Shown: piece after piece, positions 28,022 through 37,859 of the stretch
Numbering within the stretch: the stretch's first letter is position 1
Layout of the letters: the number at the start of each line of letters is the position of its first letter
From: DASRDR01 sp963812945 [NCBI: uncultured Candidatus Rokubacteria bacterium]
GTDB taxonomy: Bacteria; Methylomirabilota; Methylomirabilia; Rokubacteriales
Assembly: GCA_963812945.1 (NCBI GenBank)
Contig: CAWEXD010000006.1
Coordinates: forward strand, 1-64,000
Length of the DNA stretch: 64,000 nt
Reading direction: 5' to 3'
Notes under the pieces: generated by a model
Databases searched by the model: none
What the model saw: only the letters and a program-made list of their open reading frames with translations
What the model was told of the DNA's origin: nothing
Program-made: the position numbers and the translations under genes

Positions 28022-30775
28022 ATGACGACGACAGCGACCGATCGAATCGTCGGCCTGAACCAGTTCTTCGCGGCCTCGGAGGCGCGGGTCGACCGCTGGC
28101 GCACGCTGAATAGGGTCGCCAAGGGCCTCGCCGCCGGCGGCGCGCGGCCGGCGGGCGGCCAAGGGCCCGACGCGAAGGCGCTCCTCGACGAGCTTCAGCC
28201 GCTGGAGGACCTGTACGGCTACCCGGGGCCCCGCCTGATGGGGCAGGTGCACGAGCGCCTCCAGACCGGGGACTCGACGGGCTTTGCGCGCCTGGTGCGG
28301 CGGATAAGCGGCGCGCTCCTCTCCAACAGCTTCCGGGACGACATCGAGCCCTGGAAGGCCGACGAGGAGGGGGAAACCCACACGCCGGACGTCCTCCCCC
28401 CGTCGATCGGGCGCGGCCAGGCCCGGCGGCCGTACTTCGAGATCCTGCTGGTCTCGCCCTCCGAACGGGCGATGTGGCCGGGGATTCGGGAGACCTTCCG
28501 CCGGCTGCGGCGCGTCGAGGACGACTTCGTCTATGAGCCGGTGGTCGTCGGCAGCTTCGAGGACGCGGTCCTCGCCGTGGTCTTCAACCCGAATCTGCAG
28601 GCGGTCGTGATCAGCGACGGCTTCGCCTATCCCTCCCAGTACTTGGTACCGGTGCTGCGCGAGATCCTGACGCGCCAGGTGCAGGTCGCCGAGTCGGCCC
28701 GGAGCGGCGACCTCGGGACCCTGCTGGCGCAGATGGTCCGCCGGTGGCGCCCCGAGCTCGACGTCTATCTCACCACCGACCGTGACGTCGCCGGTCTGGC
28801 CGGCTCCGCCGAGGCGGCCCCGATTCGGCGGATCTTCTACGGGGTCGAGGAGCCGATGGAGATCCACCTGGCGATCCTCGACGGCGTGAAGGACCGCTAC
28901 GAGACGCCGTACTTCGACAACCTCAAGAACTACGCCCAGCGCCCGATCGGCACGTTCCACGCGCTGCCGGTGGCCCGCGGGAAGTCGATCTTCAACTCCA
29001 ACTGGATCCGCGACATGGGCGAGTTCTACGGGGTCAACCTGTTCCTCGCCGAGTCGTCGGCCACGACCGGCGGCCTGGACAGCCTCCTCGAGCCGACCGG
29101 CAACATCAAGGTCGCCCAGGACAAGGCCGCCCGCGCGCTCGGAGGCGACCGGAGCTTCTTCGTCACCAACGGCACGTCGACGTCGAACAAGATCGTCCAC
29201 CAGGCAATTCTCACGCCGGGCGACATCGTCCTGATCGACCGCGACTGCCACAAGTCCCACCACTACGGGCTCGTCCTGGCAGGCGCCCAGCCGCTTTACA
29301 TCGACGCCTTCCCGCTCACGCAGTTCTCGATGTACGGGAGCCTCGCCATCAAGCCGATCAAGAAGGCGCTCCTCCAGCTCAAGGCGGAGGGGAAGCTCGA
29401 CCGCGCGAAGCTGCTGGTGCTGACCAACTGCACCTTCGACGGCCACGTCGCGAACGTCAAGCGGACCATGCTGGAGTGTCTCGCGATCAAGCCGGACCTC
29501 GTGTTCCTGTGGGACGAGGCCTGGTTCGGGTTCGCCCGTTTCTCGCCGTACCTCCGGCGTCGCACGGGGATGGGCGCGGCGGCCGCGATCCGCGAGCTGA
29601 TGCGCGACCCGGAGTACCGGAAGCGCTACGAAGCGTTCAAGGCCAGCGCCGGCAAGCTGGACCCGAAGGACCCAAAGCTCGTGGACATGGAGCTCCTCCC
29701 GGATCCGGACAAGGTGCGGGTCCGCGTCTACGAGACCGACTCGGTGCACAAGTCGATGTCGTCGCTCCGCCAGGGCTCGATCATCGTCGTCGCGGACCAG
29801 GACTTCCACACGGTCGAGCCCGCCTTCAAGGAGGCGTTCTTCACCCACACCTCGACCTCGCCCAATCTCCAGATCATCGCGTCGCTCGACGTGGCGCGGC
29901 GGCAGATGGAGCTGGAGGGCTACGAGCTCGTCGGGCGGGCGGTCCAGCTGGCGATCGAGATCCGGCACCAGATCAACGCGCACCCGCTGATCTCGAAGTA
30001 CTTCCGCGTCGCCACGCCGGCCGAGATGATCCCCGCCGAGTACCGGAAGTCGGGCTTCGCCGACTGGGGCACGCCGGGCTGGACGATGACCGACACCATG
30101 GGGGCGCTCGACAACGACGAGTTCTACCTCGATCCGACCAGGATCACGCTCCTCTGCGGCGCCGCGGGGTACGACGGCAGCCAGTTCAAGGCCCTCCTGG
30201 CCAGCGAGCACGACATCCAGATCAACAAGACCTCGCGCAACAGCGTCCTCGTCCAGATCAACATCAACAACACGCGGAGCGACCTCGCGCACCTGATCAA
30301 GGCGCTCGCCGACATGGCGCGCGCGATCGAGAAGCGTGTCGCCGAGGGCGGCGGGGACGAGCAGGCGGCTTTCAAGGCGCGGGTGAAGTCGCTGGTCGAG
30401 GACGTGCCGGACCTGCCGGACTTCCAGCGCTTCCACGACGCCTTCCGCGACAACCCGAAGAGCGCCACCCAAGAAGGGCACATGCGCGAGGCCTACTACA
30501 TGGCCTACGACGCGGCCAACATCGAGCACGTCAAGCTCCACAGCAAGGAGATCGACGAGCGGCTCGCCAAGGGGCCGGAGCTCGTCTCGGCGAAGTTCGT
30601 GATCCCGTACCCGCCCGGCTTCCCGATCATGGTGCCGGGCCAGGTCGTCACAAAGGAGATCATCACTTTCATGCGCAAGCTCGACGTGAAGGAGATCCAC
30701 GGCTACAACGCGGGGAAGGGTCTCGAGCTCCTCAAGCCCGACGCGCTCGCCAAGCACCGGACCAAGGGGAAGTAG
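28022..30775 (+). CDS. Orn/Lys/Arg-type PLP decarboxylase, large form
   Basis: 917 residues, of the fold-type-I class related to inducible ornithine, lysine and arginine decarboxylases. An N-terminal receiver-like wing domain (YFEILLVSPSERAMWPG, VVGSFEDAVLAVVFNPNLQAVVI) precedes the PLP domain with SFFVTNGTSTSNKIVHQ, DRDCHKSHHYG, LVFLWDEAWFGFARF, and the PLP lysine in DSVHKSMSSLRQGS (Lys near 577). A C-terminal domain follows. The substrate is not fixed by these motifs. It lies between the OprD porin and the AspT-type antiporter, so an acidic or basic amino acid exchange role is inferred. Start 28022 has GAGAGGAG. Confidence 0.85.
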   Translation: MTTTATDRIVGLNQFFAASEARVDRWRTLNRVAKGLAAGGARPAGGQGPDAKALLDELQPLEDLYGYPGPRLMGQVHERLQTGDSTGFARLVRRISGALLSNSFRDDIEPWKADEEGETHTPDVLPPSIGRGQARRPYFEILLVSPSERAMWPGIRETFRRLRRVEDDFVYEPVVVGSFEDAVLAVVFNPNLQAVVISDGFAYPSQYLVPVLREILTRQVQVAESARSGDLGTLLAQMVRRWRPELDVYLTTDRDVAGLAGSAEAAPIRRIFYGVEEPMEIHLAILDGVKDRYETPYFDNLKNYAQRPIGTFHALPVARGKSIFNSNWIRDMGEFYGVNLFLAESSATTGGLDSLLEPTGNIKVAQDKAARALGGDRSFFVTNGTSTSNKIVHQAILTPGDIVLIDRDCHKSHHYGLVLAGAQPLYIDAFPLTQFSMYGSLAIKPIKKALLQLKAEGKLDRAKLLVLTNCTFDGHVANVKRTMLECLAIKPDLVFLWDEAWFGFARFSPYLRRRTGMGAAAAIRELMRDPEYRKRYEAFKASAGKLDPKDPKLVDMELLPDPDKVRVRVYETDSVHKSMSSLRQGSIIVVADQDFHTVEPAFKEAFFTHTSTSPNLQIIASLDVARRQMELEGYELVGRAVQLAIEIRHQINAHPLISKYFRVATPAEMIPAEYRKSGFADWGTPGWTMTDTMGALDNDEFYLDPTRITLLCGAAGYDGSQFKALLASEHDIQINKTSRNSVLVQININNTRSDLAHLIKALADMARAIEKRVAEGGGDEQAAFKARVKSLVEDVPDLPDFQRFHDAFRDNPKSATQEGHMREAYYMAYDAANIEHVKLHSKEIDERLAKGPELVSAKFVIPYPPGFPIMVPGQVVTKEIITFMRKLDVKEIHGYNAGKGLELLKPDALAKHRTKGK

Positions 30776-30903
30776 GAGACAACGTGCATGGCCGTCAGGT
30801 CCGATGCCCGTGCTCGTGAGCCTGGTGCGCCCGCTGGTGCCGATCGAGGAGCCCACGCGAGAAAGCCCGTGACTCAAACCGGAGCCCGCCAACGGAGGTC
30901 GAC

Positions 30904-32598
30904 ATGATCGACTGGCTCTTCGCCACGCTGCGTCAGTACCCGGAGATCGCGATCTTCCTCTCGCTCGGGATCGGGTACTACGTCGGCAAGTTCACCTTCA
31001 AGGGCATCGGCTTGGGGTCGGTCACCGCGACCCTGCTGGCCGCCGTCGTGATCGGACAGCTCGGGATCACGATCAACCAGCCCCTGAAGGCATTTGCCTT
31101 CCTGATGTTCCTGTTCGCGGTCGGCTACGGCGTCGGGCCGCAGTTCGTCCGCGGCGTCGCCAAGGATGGCTTGCCGCAGGCGATTTTCGCGGTGGTCGTG
31201 TGCCTGCTGTGCCTTGCTTCAGGCGTGGGGGTCGCCAAGCTGGCCGGGTACGATCTCGGGTACGCGGCCGGGCTGTACGCGGGCTCGCAAACCATTTCGG
31301 CTTCGATGGGCCTCGCCACCGACGCGATCAACCGGCTGGGTCTGGCCGCCGACCAGGCCAAGGCGATGCTCGACGGGATGCCGATCGCCTACGCCGTGAG
31401 CTACATGTTCGGCACGGTCGGCTCGGCGATCGTGATCGCGATAGTCGGGCCGGCGCTGCTCCGCATCGATCTCGCCGCCGCCGCCAAGGACTACGAGGCG
31501 AAGCACGGCGGCAGCAAGGATCTCGGCGGGGCGGGCTCGGCCTGGCACCGCTGGGAGCTGCGCGCCTTCCGGGTGAGACAGGGCGGGAAGGCCGTTGGCC
31601 TCCGGGCCATCGAGGCCGAGGCCCTGGTGCCCAACGCGCGGGTCTTCGTCGAGCGCATCCGGCGCAGCAACGGGACGATCGAGGACGCGAGCGCCGACAG
31701 CGTGATCCGTGAGGGGGACGTGCTGGCGGTCGTCGGGCCGCGCGAGGTCCTCGTCAAGGTGATCGGGGAGACCGCCCAGGAGGTCGACGACGCCGAGCTC
31801 CTGAACGTCCCGGTCGAGGGCGTCGACGTGTACGTGACCGAGAAGGCCGTGGACGGCAAGACGCTCGCGGAGGTGGCCCGCCTGCCCGAGGCGCGTGGCG
31901 TCTACCTGCGCCGGATCTCCCGGGGGGCGACTGCCACCGAGATCCCCATCCTGCCCAGCACCACGCTCCAGCGCGGCGACATCCTCAACATCGTCGGCCG
32001 CACGCAGGACACCACCGCCGTCACCAAGCGGCTGGGCGTCCCCGACCGGCCGAGCGACGTCGCCGACGTCGCGTTCATCGGGTTCGCGGTCACGATCGGC
32101 GCGCTGATCGGCGCGCTGGTCTTGAAGATCGGCGGGGTGCCGCTGACGCTGTCCACCGCCGGCGGCGCCCTCATCTCGGGGCTCGTGTTCGGCTGGCTGC
32201 GCTCGACGCGCCCGTTCTTCGGGCGCATCCCGTCGTCCACCGTCTGGTTCATGAACTCGGTCGGCCTCAACATCTTCATCGCGATCGTCGGGATCTCGGC
32301 CGGCCCGGGGTTCGTCAACGGCCTCAAGACACAGGGCGTCAGCCTGTTCCTGTGGGGCATCGTGGCGACGACGGTGCCGCTGATCCTCAGCATGTACATC
32401 GGCAAGTACGTGTTCCGCTTCCACGACGCCATCCTGCTCGGGGCCGTCTCCGGTGCGCGGACGACCACGGCGTCCCTCGGCATGGTCTGTGACTTGGCCC
32501 ACAGCCAGGTGCCCGCGCTCGGGTACACTGTCACCTACGCCATCGGCAACACGCTGCTCACGATCTGGGGCATGGTCATCATCATGCTGCTGGCGTGA
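30904..32598 (+). CDS. aspT: AspT-family aspartate:alanine exchanger
   Basis: 564 residues: five to six N-terminal helices, two RCK_C (TrkA-C) domains in the middle ([17 protein letters not shown] to [33 protein letters not shown] to [15 protein letters not shown]), and a second helix bundle with [21 protein letters not shown]. This is the AAE/AspT layout. In characterised species AspT swaps external aspartate for internal alanine, generating a membrane potential. It is directly followed by aspartate 4-decarboxylase, its known partner enzyme. RBS GGAGG. Confidence 0.9.
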   Translation: MIDWLFATLRQYPEIAIFLSLGIGYYVGKFTFKGIGLGSVTATLLAAVVIGQLGITINQPLKAFAFLMFLFAVGYGVGPQFVRGVAKDGLPQAIFAVVVCLLCLASGVGVAKLAGYDLGYAAGLYAGSQTISASMGLATDAINRLGLAADQAKAMLDGMPIAYAVSYMFGTVGSAIVIAIVGPALLRIDLAAAAKDYEAKHGGSKDLGGAGSAWHRWELRAFRVRQGGKAVGLRAIEAEALVPNARVFVERIRRSNGTIEDASADSVIREGDVLAVVGPREVLVKVIGETAQEVDDAELLNVPVEGVDVYVTEKAVDGKTLAEVARLPEARGVYLRRISRGATATEIPILPSTTLQRGDILNIVGRTQDTTAVTKRLGVPDRPSDVADVAFIGFAVTIGALIGALVLKIGGVPLTLSTAGGALISGLVFGWLRSTRPFFGRIPSSTVWFMNSVGLNIFIAIVGISAGPGFVNGLKTQGVSLFLWGIVATTVPLILSMYIGKYVFRFHDAILLGAVSGARTTTASLGMVCDLAHSQVPALGYTVTYAIGNTLLTIWGMVIIMLLA

Positions 32599-32718
32599 CG
32601 CCATGAACCTCGTGACGCTCCGCCAGCAGTGCGCGCTTCTGAACGCTGAGCCCCTTCGATCGGGGGATAAGCTCATCGCGCCGGCCGCTAACAACGCCAA
32701 GCTGACAAGGAACGATCA

Positions 32719-34365
32719 ATGGACGACATGAAGCTCAAGCAGTACGAGAAGCTGGGTCCGTTCGAGATCAAGGACTTCCTCGCCAAGGTCGCGTCGAAGT
32801 CCGCGCAGGAGGCGTCCACCTCGTATCTGAACGCCGGTCGCGGCAACCCGAACTGGGTCGCCACCGAGCCGCGCGAAGCGTTCTTCCTGCTCGGGCAGTT
32901 CGCGGTCACCGAGAGCAAGCGCGTGCTCGACCTGCCGCCGGGCGTGGGTGGCATGCCCAAGGCATCGGGTATTGCCGGCCGGCTCGAAGCCTGGCTGAAG
33001 AAGCACGACGACATGCCGGGCGCCCACTTCCTGCAGGCGATGGTGCCGTGGGCGGTGAAGAAGTTCAGTTTTGATCCTGACAAGTTCGTGCACGAGCTGG
33101 TGGATTCCATCATCGGCGACCACTATCCGGTGCCGGATCGCATGCTGGTGCACAATGAACAGATCGTCCACGAGTACCTGCAGTGGGCGATGTGCGGGGC
33201 CCCGCGGCCGAAGGGCACGTTCAAGCTGTACGCGGTCGAGGGCGGCACCGCCGCCATGTGCTACATCTTCAAGTCGCTGAAAAGCAACCGGATCCTCAAC
33301 CCCGGCGACACGATTGCGCTCGGCGTGCCGATCTTCACTCCGTACCTCGAGATGGCACACCTGGAGGACTACGACCTCAAGTTCGTCGAGGTGCACGCCA
33401 AGCAGGAGGAGCGATTTCAGTACCCGGATGACGAGATCAAGAAGCTCCTCGACCCGAAGATCAAGGCGTTCTTCATCGTCAACCCCGGCAACCCGTTCGC
33501 CGTGGCGCTTTCCTCCGAGACGATCAAGAAGATCGGGGCCGTTCTCAAGAAGCGGCCGGATCTCATCCTGCTGACGGACGACGTCTACGGTACCTTCGTG
33601 CCGGGCTTCCGTTCGCTGATGGGGGAGTTCCCGAAGAACACCATCGGCGTCTACTCGTACAGCAAGTACTTCGGCTGCACCGGCTGGCGCCTGGGCACGA
33701 TCGCGGTCCACGAGGACAACATCTTCGACGAAATGATCGCCCGCCATCCCGAGCCCATCAAGAAGCTGCTGGACAAGCGTTACGGCACGCTCACGCTCGA
33801 GCCCCGCAAGCTCGCGTTCATCGACCGCATCGTGGCGGACAGCCGCGACGTCGCGCTGAATCATACCGCCGGCCTGTCGCTTCCCCAGCAGGTGATGATG
33901 TCGCTGTTCTCGCTGAGCGAGCTGATGGACGAAAAGAAGGCCTATCAGAAGGCCTGCATCGGCATCGTCAAGAAGCGCGTCGAGGCGACCATCGAGGGGC
34001 TGGGCATCGAAGTCAGCCCGAACGAGCTGTTTGACTACTACTATGGCCTGATCGACTTCGAGTTCTGGGCCCGCAAGTACTTGGACGAGGACATGGTCAA
34101 GTGGATGAAGGCGAACGTGCATCCGCTCGACATCGTGTTCCGGCTGGCCGAGGACCACGGGATCGTCCTGCTCAACGGCAGCGGCTTTGCCGCTCCGGAC
34201 TGGTCAGTGCGGATATCGTTCGCGAACCTGGAAGATCACGTCTACGACGACATCGGCCGGGCGGTGCGCGCCATCGCACGCGGCTACAATCAGGCCTATC
34301 AGGCCGCCACGGGCAAGAGCAGCAAGGCGGCGGGGCCCACGGCTCGTAAGCGGGACGTTCGATAA
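32719..34365 (+). CDS. asdA: Aspartate 4-decarboxylase (aspartate to alanine + CO2)
   Basis: 548 residues, aminotransferase class-I/II fold with the long inserts of L-aspartate beta-decarboxylase: STSYLNAGRGNPNW, KLYAVEGGTAAMCYIFKSL, FFIVNPGNPFAVALS, LTDDVYGTFVPGFRSL, and the PLP lysine in YSYSKYFGCTGWRLG (Lys near 316, as in characterised enzymes). It converts L-aspartate to L-alanine and CO2, consuming a cytosolic proton; with the AspT exchanger just upstream the pair would build proton-motive force. Its length fits the family well (about 530-550). Confidence 0.92.
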   Translation: MDDMKLKQYEKLGPFEIKDFLAKVASKSAQEASTSYLNAGRGNPNWVATEPREAFFLLGQFAVTESKRVLDLPPGVGGMPKASGIAGRLEAWLKKHDDMPGAHFLQAMVPWAVKKFSFDPDKFVHELVDSIIGDHYPVPDRMLVHNEQIVHEYLQWAMCGAPRPKGTFKLYAVEGGTAAMCYIFKSLKSNRILNPGDTIALGVPIFTPYLEMAHLEDYDLKFVEVHAKQEERFQYPDDEIKKLLDPKIKAFFIVNPGNPFAVALSSETIKKIGAVLKKRPDLILLTDDVYGTFVPGFRSLMGEFPKNTIGVYSYSKYFGCTGWRLGTIAVHEDNIFDEMIARHPEPIKKLLDKRYGTLTLEPRKLAFIDRIVADSRDVALNHTAGLSLPQQVMMSLFSLSELMDEKKAYQKACIGIVKKRVEATIEGLGIEVSPNELFDYYYGLIDFEFWARKYLDEDMVKWMKANVHPLDIVFRLAEDHGIVLLNGSGFAAPDWSVRISFANLEDHVYDDIGRAVRAIARGYNQAYQAATGKSSKAAGPTARKRDVR

Positions 34366-34377
34366 AGAGGGTATGTC

Positions 34378-34782
34378 ATGTGGCCGCCGGCGAGGAGAGA
34401 CTTTGTGACATCGTTCGCCGTCTCGGCGCTGGGAGCGGCGCTCGCGCTCGGGGCCGGCGCCTGGCCGGGCCCGGTGGGCGCGGAGACGTCGACGCCAGCA
34501 CACCGCGGGATCATCGGATACACGGCGCCGGCATCTGGCACCTGGGCGCCGTCCGCCGGCGCGCTACCGACATTTGCGTTCGGCAAGCCAGCTGAGGTGC
34601 TACTGGTGGTTCCCGGCGGGTACGTCGTCCGACAGGAATTGCCACTCGAGCAGGCGATCGAGCAAGCAACCTACGTGTCGCGGCAGCTTGGCTACCCCAT
34701 TGCCGTGACGATTCCGAATCCGGCGGGTGGGCCGCCACGACTCGAGTACGTCGGGACCTCCTGGGGCGATCTGGGCAAGTGA
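34378..34782 (+). CDS. Exported hypothetical protein
   Basis: 134 residues with an N-terminal hydrophobic export segment (FAVSALGAALALGAGAWPGPVGAE), then about 100 residues of mature protein including VLLVVPGGYVVRQELPLEQAIEQATYVSRQLGYPIAVTIP and a C-terminal YVGTSWGDLGK. No family recognised. It starts 13 nt after the aspartate decarboxylase stop, so it belongs to the same transcript. Confidence 0.6.
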   Translation: MWPPARRDFVTSFAVSALGAALALGAGAWPGPVGAETSTPAHRGIIGYTAPASGTWAPSAGALPTFAFGKPAEVLLVVPGGYVVRQELPLEQAIEQATYVSRQLGYPIAVTIPNPAGGPPRLEYVGTSWGDLGK

Positions 34783-34921
34783 CCCAGCTACACGGGCACG
34801 CCAGGCGCCTCGCAGAAAGCAGACCATGGCGGAAGTGCGTCAACCACACAGTCGGAGGGTGCCGCTGGTGATCCGTTCTGGCAGCGGACGTGTGATCGCC
34901 GACTGGACTAGGGGGGAAGCA

Positions 34922-35527
34922 ATGCAGATTCTGATCGTCGTGCTCCTGGTAAGTGCGCTCGTTCCTGTCGCCCTCGCGAGCAGCCCGTCGGCTGCTGTCG
35001 TCGCGCAGGCCAGCTCACCGGCGGCCAAGCCGGCGGCCAAGCCCAAGGTTCAGGAGGCCGCGGTGATCACGCTGCGCGGCACCGTGGAGGCGATCGACAA
35101 GGAAAAGCAGACGGTCACCGTCAAGGGACCGAATCGGTCCCTGACGGTGCATGTCCGAGATCCCAAGAAGCTCGAGGCGATCAAGGTGGGCGATCCGGTA
35201 GTGGGCAAGTACTACGAGGCCCTCGCCATCGAGGTGAAGAAGCCTGGGACGGCGACCCCGGGCGTGACCGCCCAGCAAGGCGTGGCCACCTCCAAGCCGG
35301 GCGCGACACCGGCCGGCGCGGTCGGGCAGCAGGTCACCGTGACCGTGACCGTCGTCGAGATCGACAAGAAGGCGGGCACGGTGACCATCAAGGGCTCGGA
35401 GGGGGCCACCGAGACCGTCAAGGCGCGCGACCCGAAGAACCTGGAGGCGGTGAACGTGGGCGATCTCGTCGAGATCACCTACACCCGGGCGCTGGCCATC
35501 GCTCTCGACAAGTCGGCCGCGAAGTGA
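34922..35527 (+). CDS. Exported protein with two tandem beta domains
   Basis: 201 residues. Signal peptide (ILIVVLLVSALVPVALA), then two similar domains of about 55 residues: ITLRGTVEAIDKEKQTVTVKG to YYEALAIEV, and VTVTVVEIDKKAGTVTIKG to YTRALAIAL, joined by a Pro/Thr/Gly linker. Each has the look of a small OB-like beta barrel (D-K-x-T-V-T-V/I-K-G, D-P-K-x-L-E-A, V-G-D). Related single-domain proteins are usually called copper-binding or DUF proteins; I cannot assign a ligand. RBS AGGGGGGAAG. Confidence 0.7.
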   Translation: MQILIVVLLVSALVPVALASSPSAAVVAQASSPAAKPAAKPKVQEAAVITLRGTVEAIDKEKQTVTVKGPNRSLTVHVRDPKKLEAIKVGDPVVGKYYEALAIEVKKPGTATPGVTAQQGVATSKPGATPAGAVGQQVTVTVTVVEIDKKAGTVTIKGSEGATETVKARDPKNLEAVNVGDLVEITYTRALAIALDKSAAK

Positions 35528-35994
35528 GCGCGCTCTCGCGCAGGTCGGCGGTCCGGATCCTCGTGGCGCTCGCCGCTCCTCTGGCGATCGTGATCGGGGG
35601 CGGCTGCGCGAAGGCGATCAACCACACCCACGACCCCGCGACGAACTTCGGGCCGCTCAAGAGCTATGCGTGGGCGCCCGGATCGCCGATCTACTCGCAG
35701 AACAGCCTCGTCGAGGCGAATGTCGAGTTCCTCGCGGATCCGATCCTGGAGAAGAAGGGGTTCAAGAGGGCGACGGCCAACCCCGATGTCGTCGTCGCGG
35801 TCAAGCTCGAGAACTATCCCTACGGCAGCGCCGAGAGCTACGAGCTCCGGATGCTGAGCCTGAACGTGTACCAGGCGGACGGCAAGACCCTGATCTGGCG
35901 GGGGACGGCGTCCGGATCCATCAGCACCGACTCGGCATCCGGTGACCTGAAGAGCGCGGTTGAGGCCATCCTCGCTGCCTTTCCCCCGAAGTAA
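35524..35994 (+). CDS. DUF4136-type lipoprotein
   Basis: 156 residues; GTG start overlapping the previous stop as GTGA, indicating translational coupling. Lipobox-type signal (VIGGGC, Cys as first mature residue) then the DUF4136 pattern: DPATNFGPLKSYAW, LVEANVEFLADPILEKKGFKRATANPDVVV, LRMLSLNVYQADGKTLIWRGTASGSI, LKSAVEAILAAFPPK. DUF4136 lipoproteins are common in Bacteroidetes and soil bacteria, function unknown. Sits in the AspT/GltS block. Confidence 0.78.
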   Translation: MSALSRRSAVRILVALAAPLAIVIGGGCAKAINHTHDPATNFGPLKSYAWAPGSPIYSQNSLVEANVEFLADPILEKKGFKRATANPDVVVAVKLENYPYGSAESYELRMLSLNVYQADGKTLIWRGTASGSISTDSASGDLKSAVEAILAAFPPK

Positions 35995-36094
35995 GGCCGT
36001 CGGGCCGCTTCTCGGGGAATCTCCGGCCGCTGGCCGGCGGTGACGGCGATGGCATCGTTCGAGAACGTCGGACGGAGGACAAGGGGGTGAGCCG

Positions 36095-37786
36095 ATGACC
36101 TGGTTCGTCAGCGCCTTGCGGCAGAACCCCGAGCTGGCGATCTTCCTCACGCTCGCGCTGGGCTTCCTCATCGGCAAGGTCAGGATCGGGAGCTTCAGCT
36201 TCGGAACGGTGGTGGGCACGCTCTTGGCGGGCGTGCTCGTCGGGCAGCTCAACATCCAGGTTCCCGGCATCGTCAAGACCGTGTTCTTCGACCTGTTCCT
36301 CTTCACCACTGGGTACAAGGTCGGGCCCCAGTTCTTCCGGGGCCTGAAGAAGGACGCCCTCTCACAGGTCGCGGTCACGGTCGTGCTGTGCGTCACGTGT
36401 CTCGTCGCCGCCGTCGTCGCCACGAAAGTGCTCGGGTACGACATCGGGACCGCGGCCGGCCTCCTGGCCGGGGCGTTCTCCGAGTCCACGGTGATCGGGA
36501 CGGCCGGCGACGCCATCAACCGGCTGGCGCTCCCGGCCGAGGAGCGAGCGCGGCTCATCAACAACATCCCCGTCGCCTACGCGGTCACCTACCTGGTGGG
36601 GACGGCCGTCCTCGTCTGGTTCATTCCCACGATCGGGCCGAAGCTCATGGGGGTCAACCTCCGGGACGAGGCCAAGAAGATGCAGGCCCAGGGCGCGGGC
36701 GCTGCGGAAGCGGAGCCGGGGGTGTTCTCGGCGGTCCGGCGATTCGAGGTCCGGGCCTATCGCGTGACCAATGACGCCCTCGTGAACAAGACGGTCGGCG
36801 ATCTCGAGAGGCTGCCCAGGGAATTTCGGGTCTTCGTCCTGCGAGTCCGTCGGCAGGACGCCCTCCTCGTGGCCGAGCCGAGCACGGTGATCCGGCGGGA
36901 CGACGTCGTGGCTGTGGCGACACGCCGCGACGTCCACGTGGAGCGCGGCACTGCGATCGGTCCGGAGGTCCAGGATTTCGACCTGCTCGACATCCCCCTC
37001 GAGATGCTGGACGTGGTGGTGACGAACAAGGCGCTGGTCGGGAAGAGCCTGGCCGAGCTGGCCAAGGGCGAGTTCGCTCGCGGCGTCTTCATGAGGATGC
37101 TCCTGCGGGCCGGCGTGGAGATGCCCGTGGCTCCCGAGACGCGCATCGACCGGGGCGACGTGATGAGCCTGATCGGGTCGAAGCCCGAGGTCGAGCGTGC
37201 GGCCAAGGAGCTCGGTTACCCCGACCGCCCCACGAACGCCACGGACATGATCTTCGTCGGTACCGGCATCGTCCTCGGGGGTTTCGTCGGCCTCCTGTCC
37301 GTGACGCTCGCGGGAGTGCCGCTCACGCTCACCGCGAGTGGCGGGGCTCTGGTCATGGGCCTCGTGTTCGGCTGGCTCCGATCGGTGCGGCCGTTCTTCG
37401 GCCGGATCCCCGAGGCGGCGATCTGGATCTTCGACACCGTCGGCCTCTGCGTCTTCATCGGCGTGGTGGGGATCACGGCCGGCCCGGGCTTCGTGACGGG
37501 GCTCCAGAAAACGGGCATCAGCCTGGTCATCGTCGGTCTGATCTGCTCCTTGACCCCCCACATCGTGACGATTCTCTTCGGCCGGTACGTGCTGGGCATG
37601 AACCCGCTCATCCTGCTGGGCGCCTCCGCCGGCGCCGGGACGATCACGGCCGCGCTCCGCGCCGTCCAGGACGAGGCGCAGAGCAAGGTGCCCGCGATCG
37701 GCTACACCGTGCCGTACGCCATCGGGAACATCCTGCTGACGGCCTGGGGGCCGGTCCTCGTGGCCATCCTGGCGAGCGGCAAATAG
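36095..37786 (+). CDS. Second AspT-family antiporter paralogue
   Basis: 563 residues with the same design as the upstream AspT-like protein: N-terminal helices (AIFLTLALGFLIGKVRIGSF), two RCK_C domains (EVRAYRVTNDALVNKTVGDL; LDVVVTNKALVGKSLAELA), and the C-terminal [18 protein letters not shown] and SAGAGTITAALRAVQ parts. It is about half identical at a glance over the conserved parts to the first copy, enough to be a distinct antiporter. Its substrate pair is unknown; its neighbour GltS and the large decarboxylase upstream suggest a second amino acid exchange couple. Confidence 0.85.
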   Translation: MTWFVSALRQNPELAIFLTLALGFLIGKVRIGSFSFGTVVGTLLAGVLVGQLNIQVPGIVKTVFFDLFLFTTGYKVGPQFFRGLKKDALSQVAVTVVLCVTCLVAAVVATKVLGYDIGTAAGLLAGAFSESTVIGTAGDAINRLALPAEERARLINNIPVAYAVTYLVGTAVLVWFIPTIGPKLMGVNLRDEAKKMQAQGAGAAEAEPGVFSAVRRFEVRAYRVTNDALVNKTVGDLERLPREFRVFVLRVRRQDALLVAEPSTVIRRDDVVAVATRRDVHVERGTAIGPEVQDFDLLDIPLEMLDVVVTNKALVGKSLAELAKGEFARGVFMRMLLRAGVEMPVAPETRIDRGDVMSLIGSKPEVERAAKELGYPDRPTNATDMIFVGTGIVLGGFVGLLSVTLAGVPLTLTASGGALVMGLVFGWLRSVRPFFGRIPEAAIWIFDTVGLCVFIGVVGITAGPGFVTGLQKTGISLVIVGLICSLTPHIVTILFGRYVLGMNPLILLGASAGAGTITAALRAVQDEAQSKVPAIGYTVPYAIGNILLTAWGPVLVAILASGK

Positions 37787-37859
37787 GCATGATCTCGATG
37801 CGCGGGGCGGCAGCAGAGCACACTGCCCATGCCGGCTCGCCGGCGGAGGGGACGCGACC

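Noticed and set aside
26414-30892. 1,492-codon minus-strand open frame opposite the porin and decarboxylase
   Set aside because: Complement of two confident plus-strand genes; composition is dominated by Arg, Val, Leu and Asp with no motifs.
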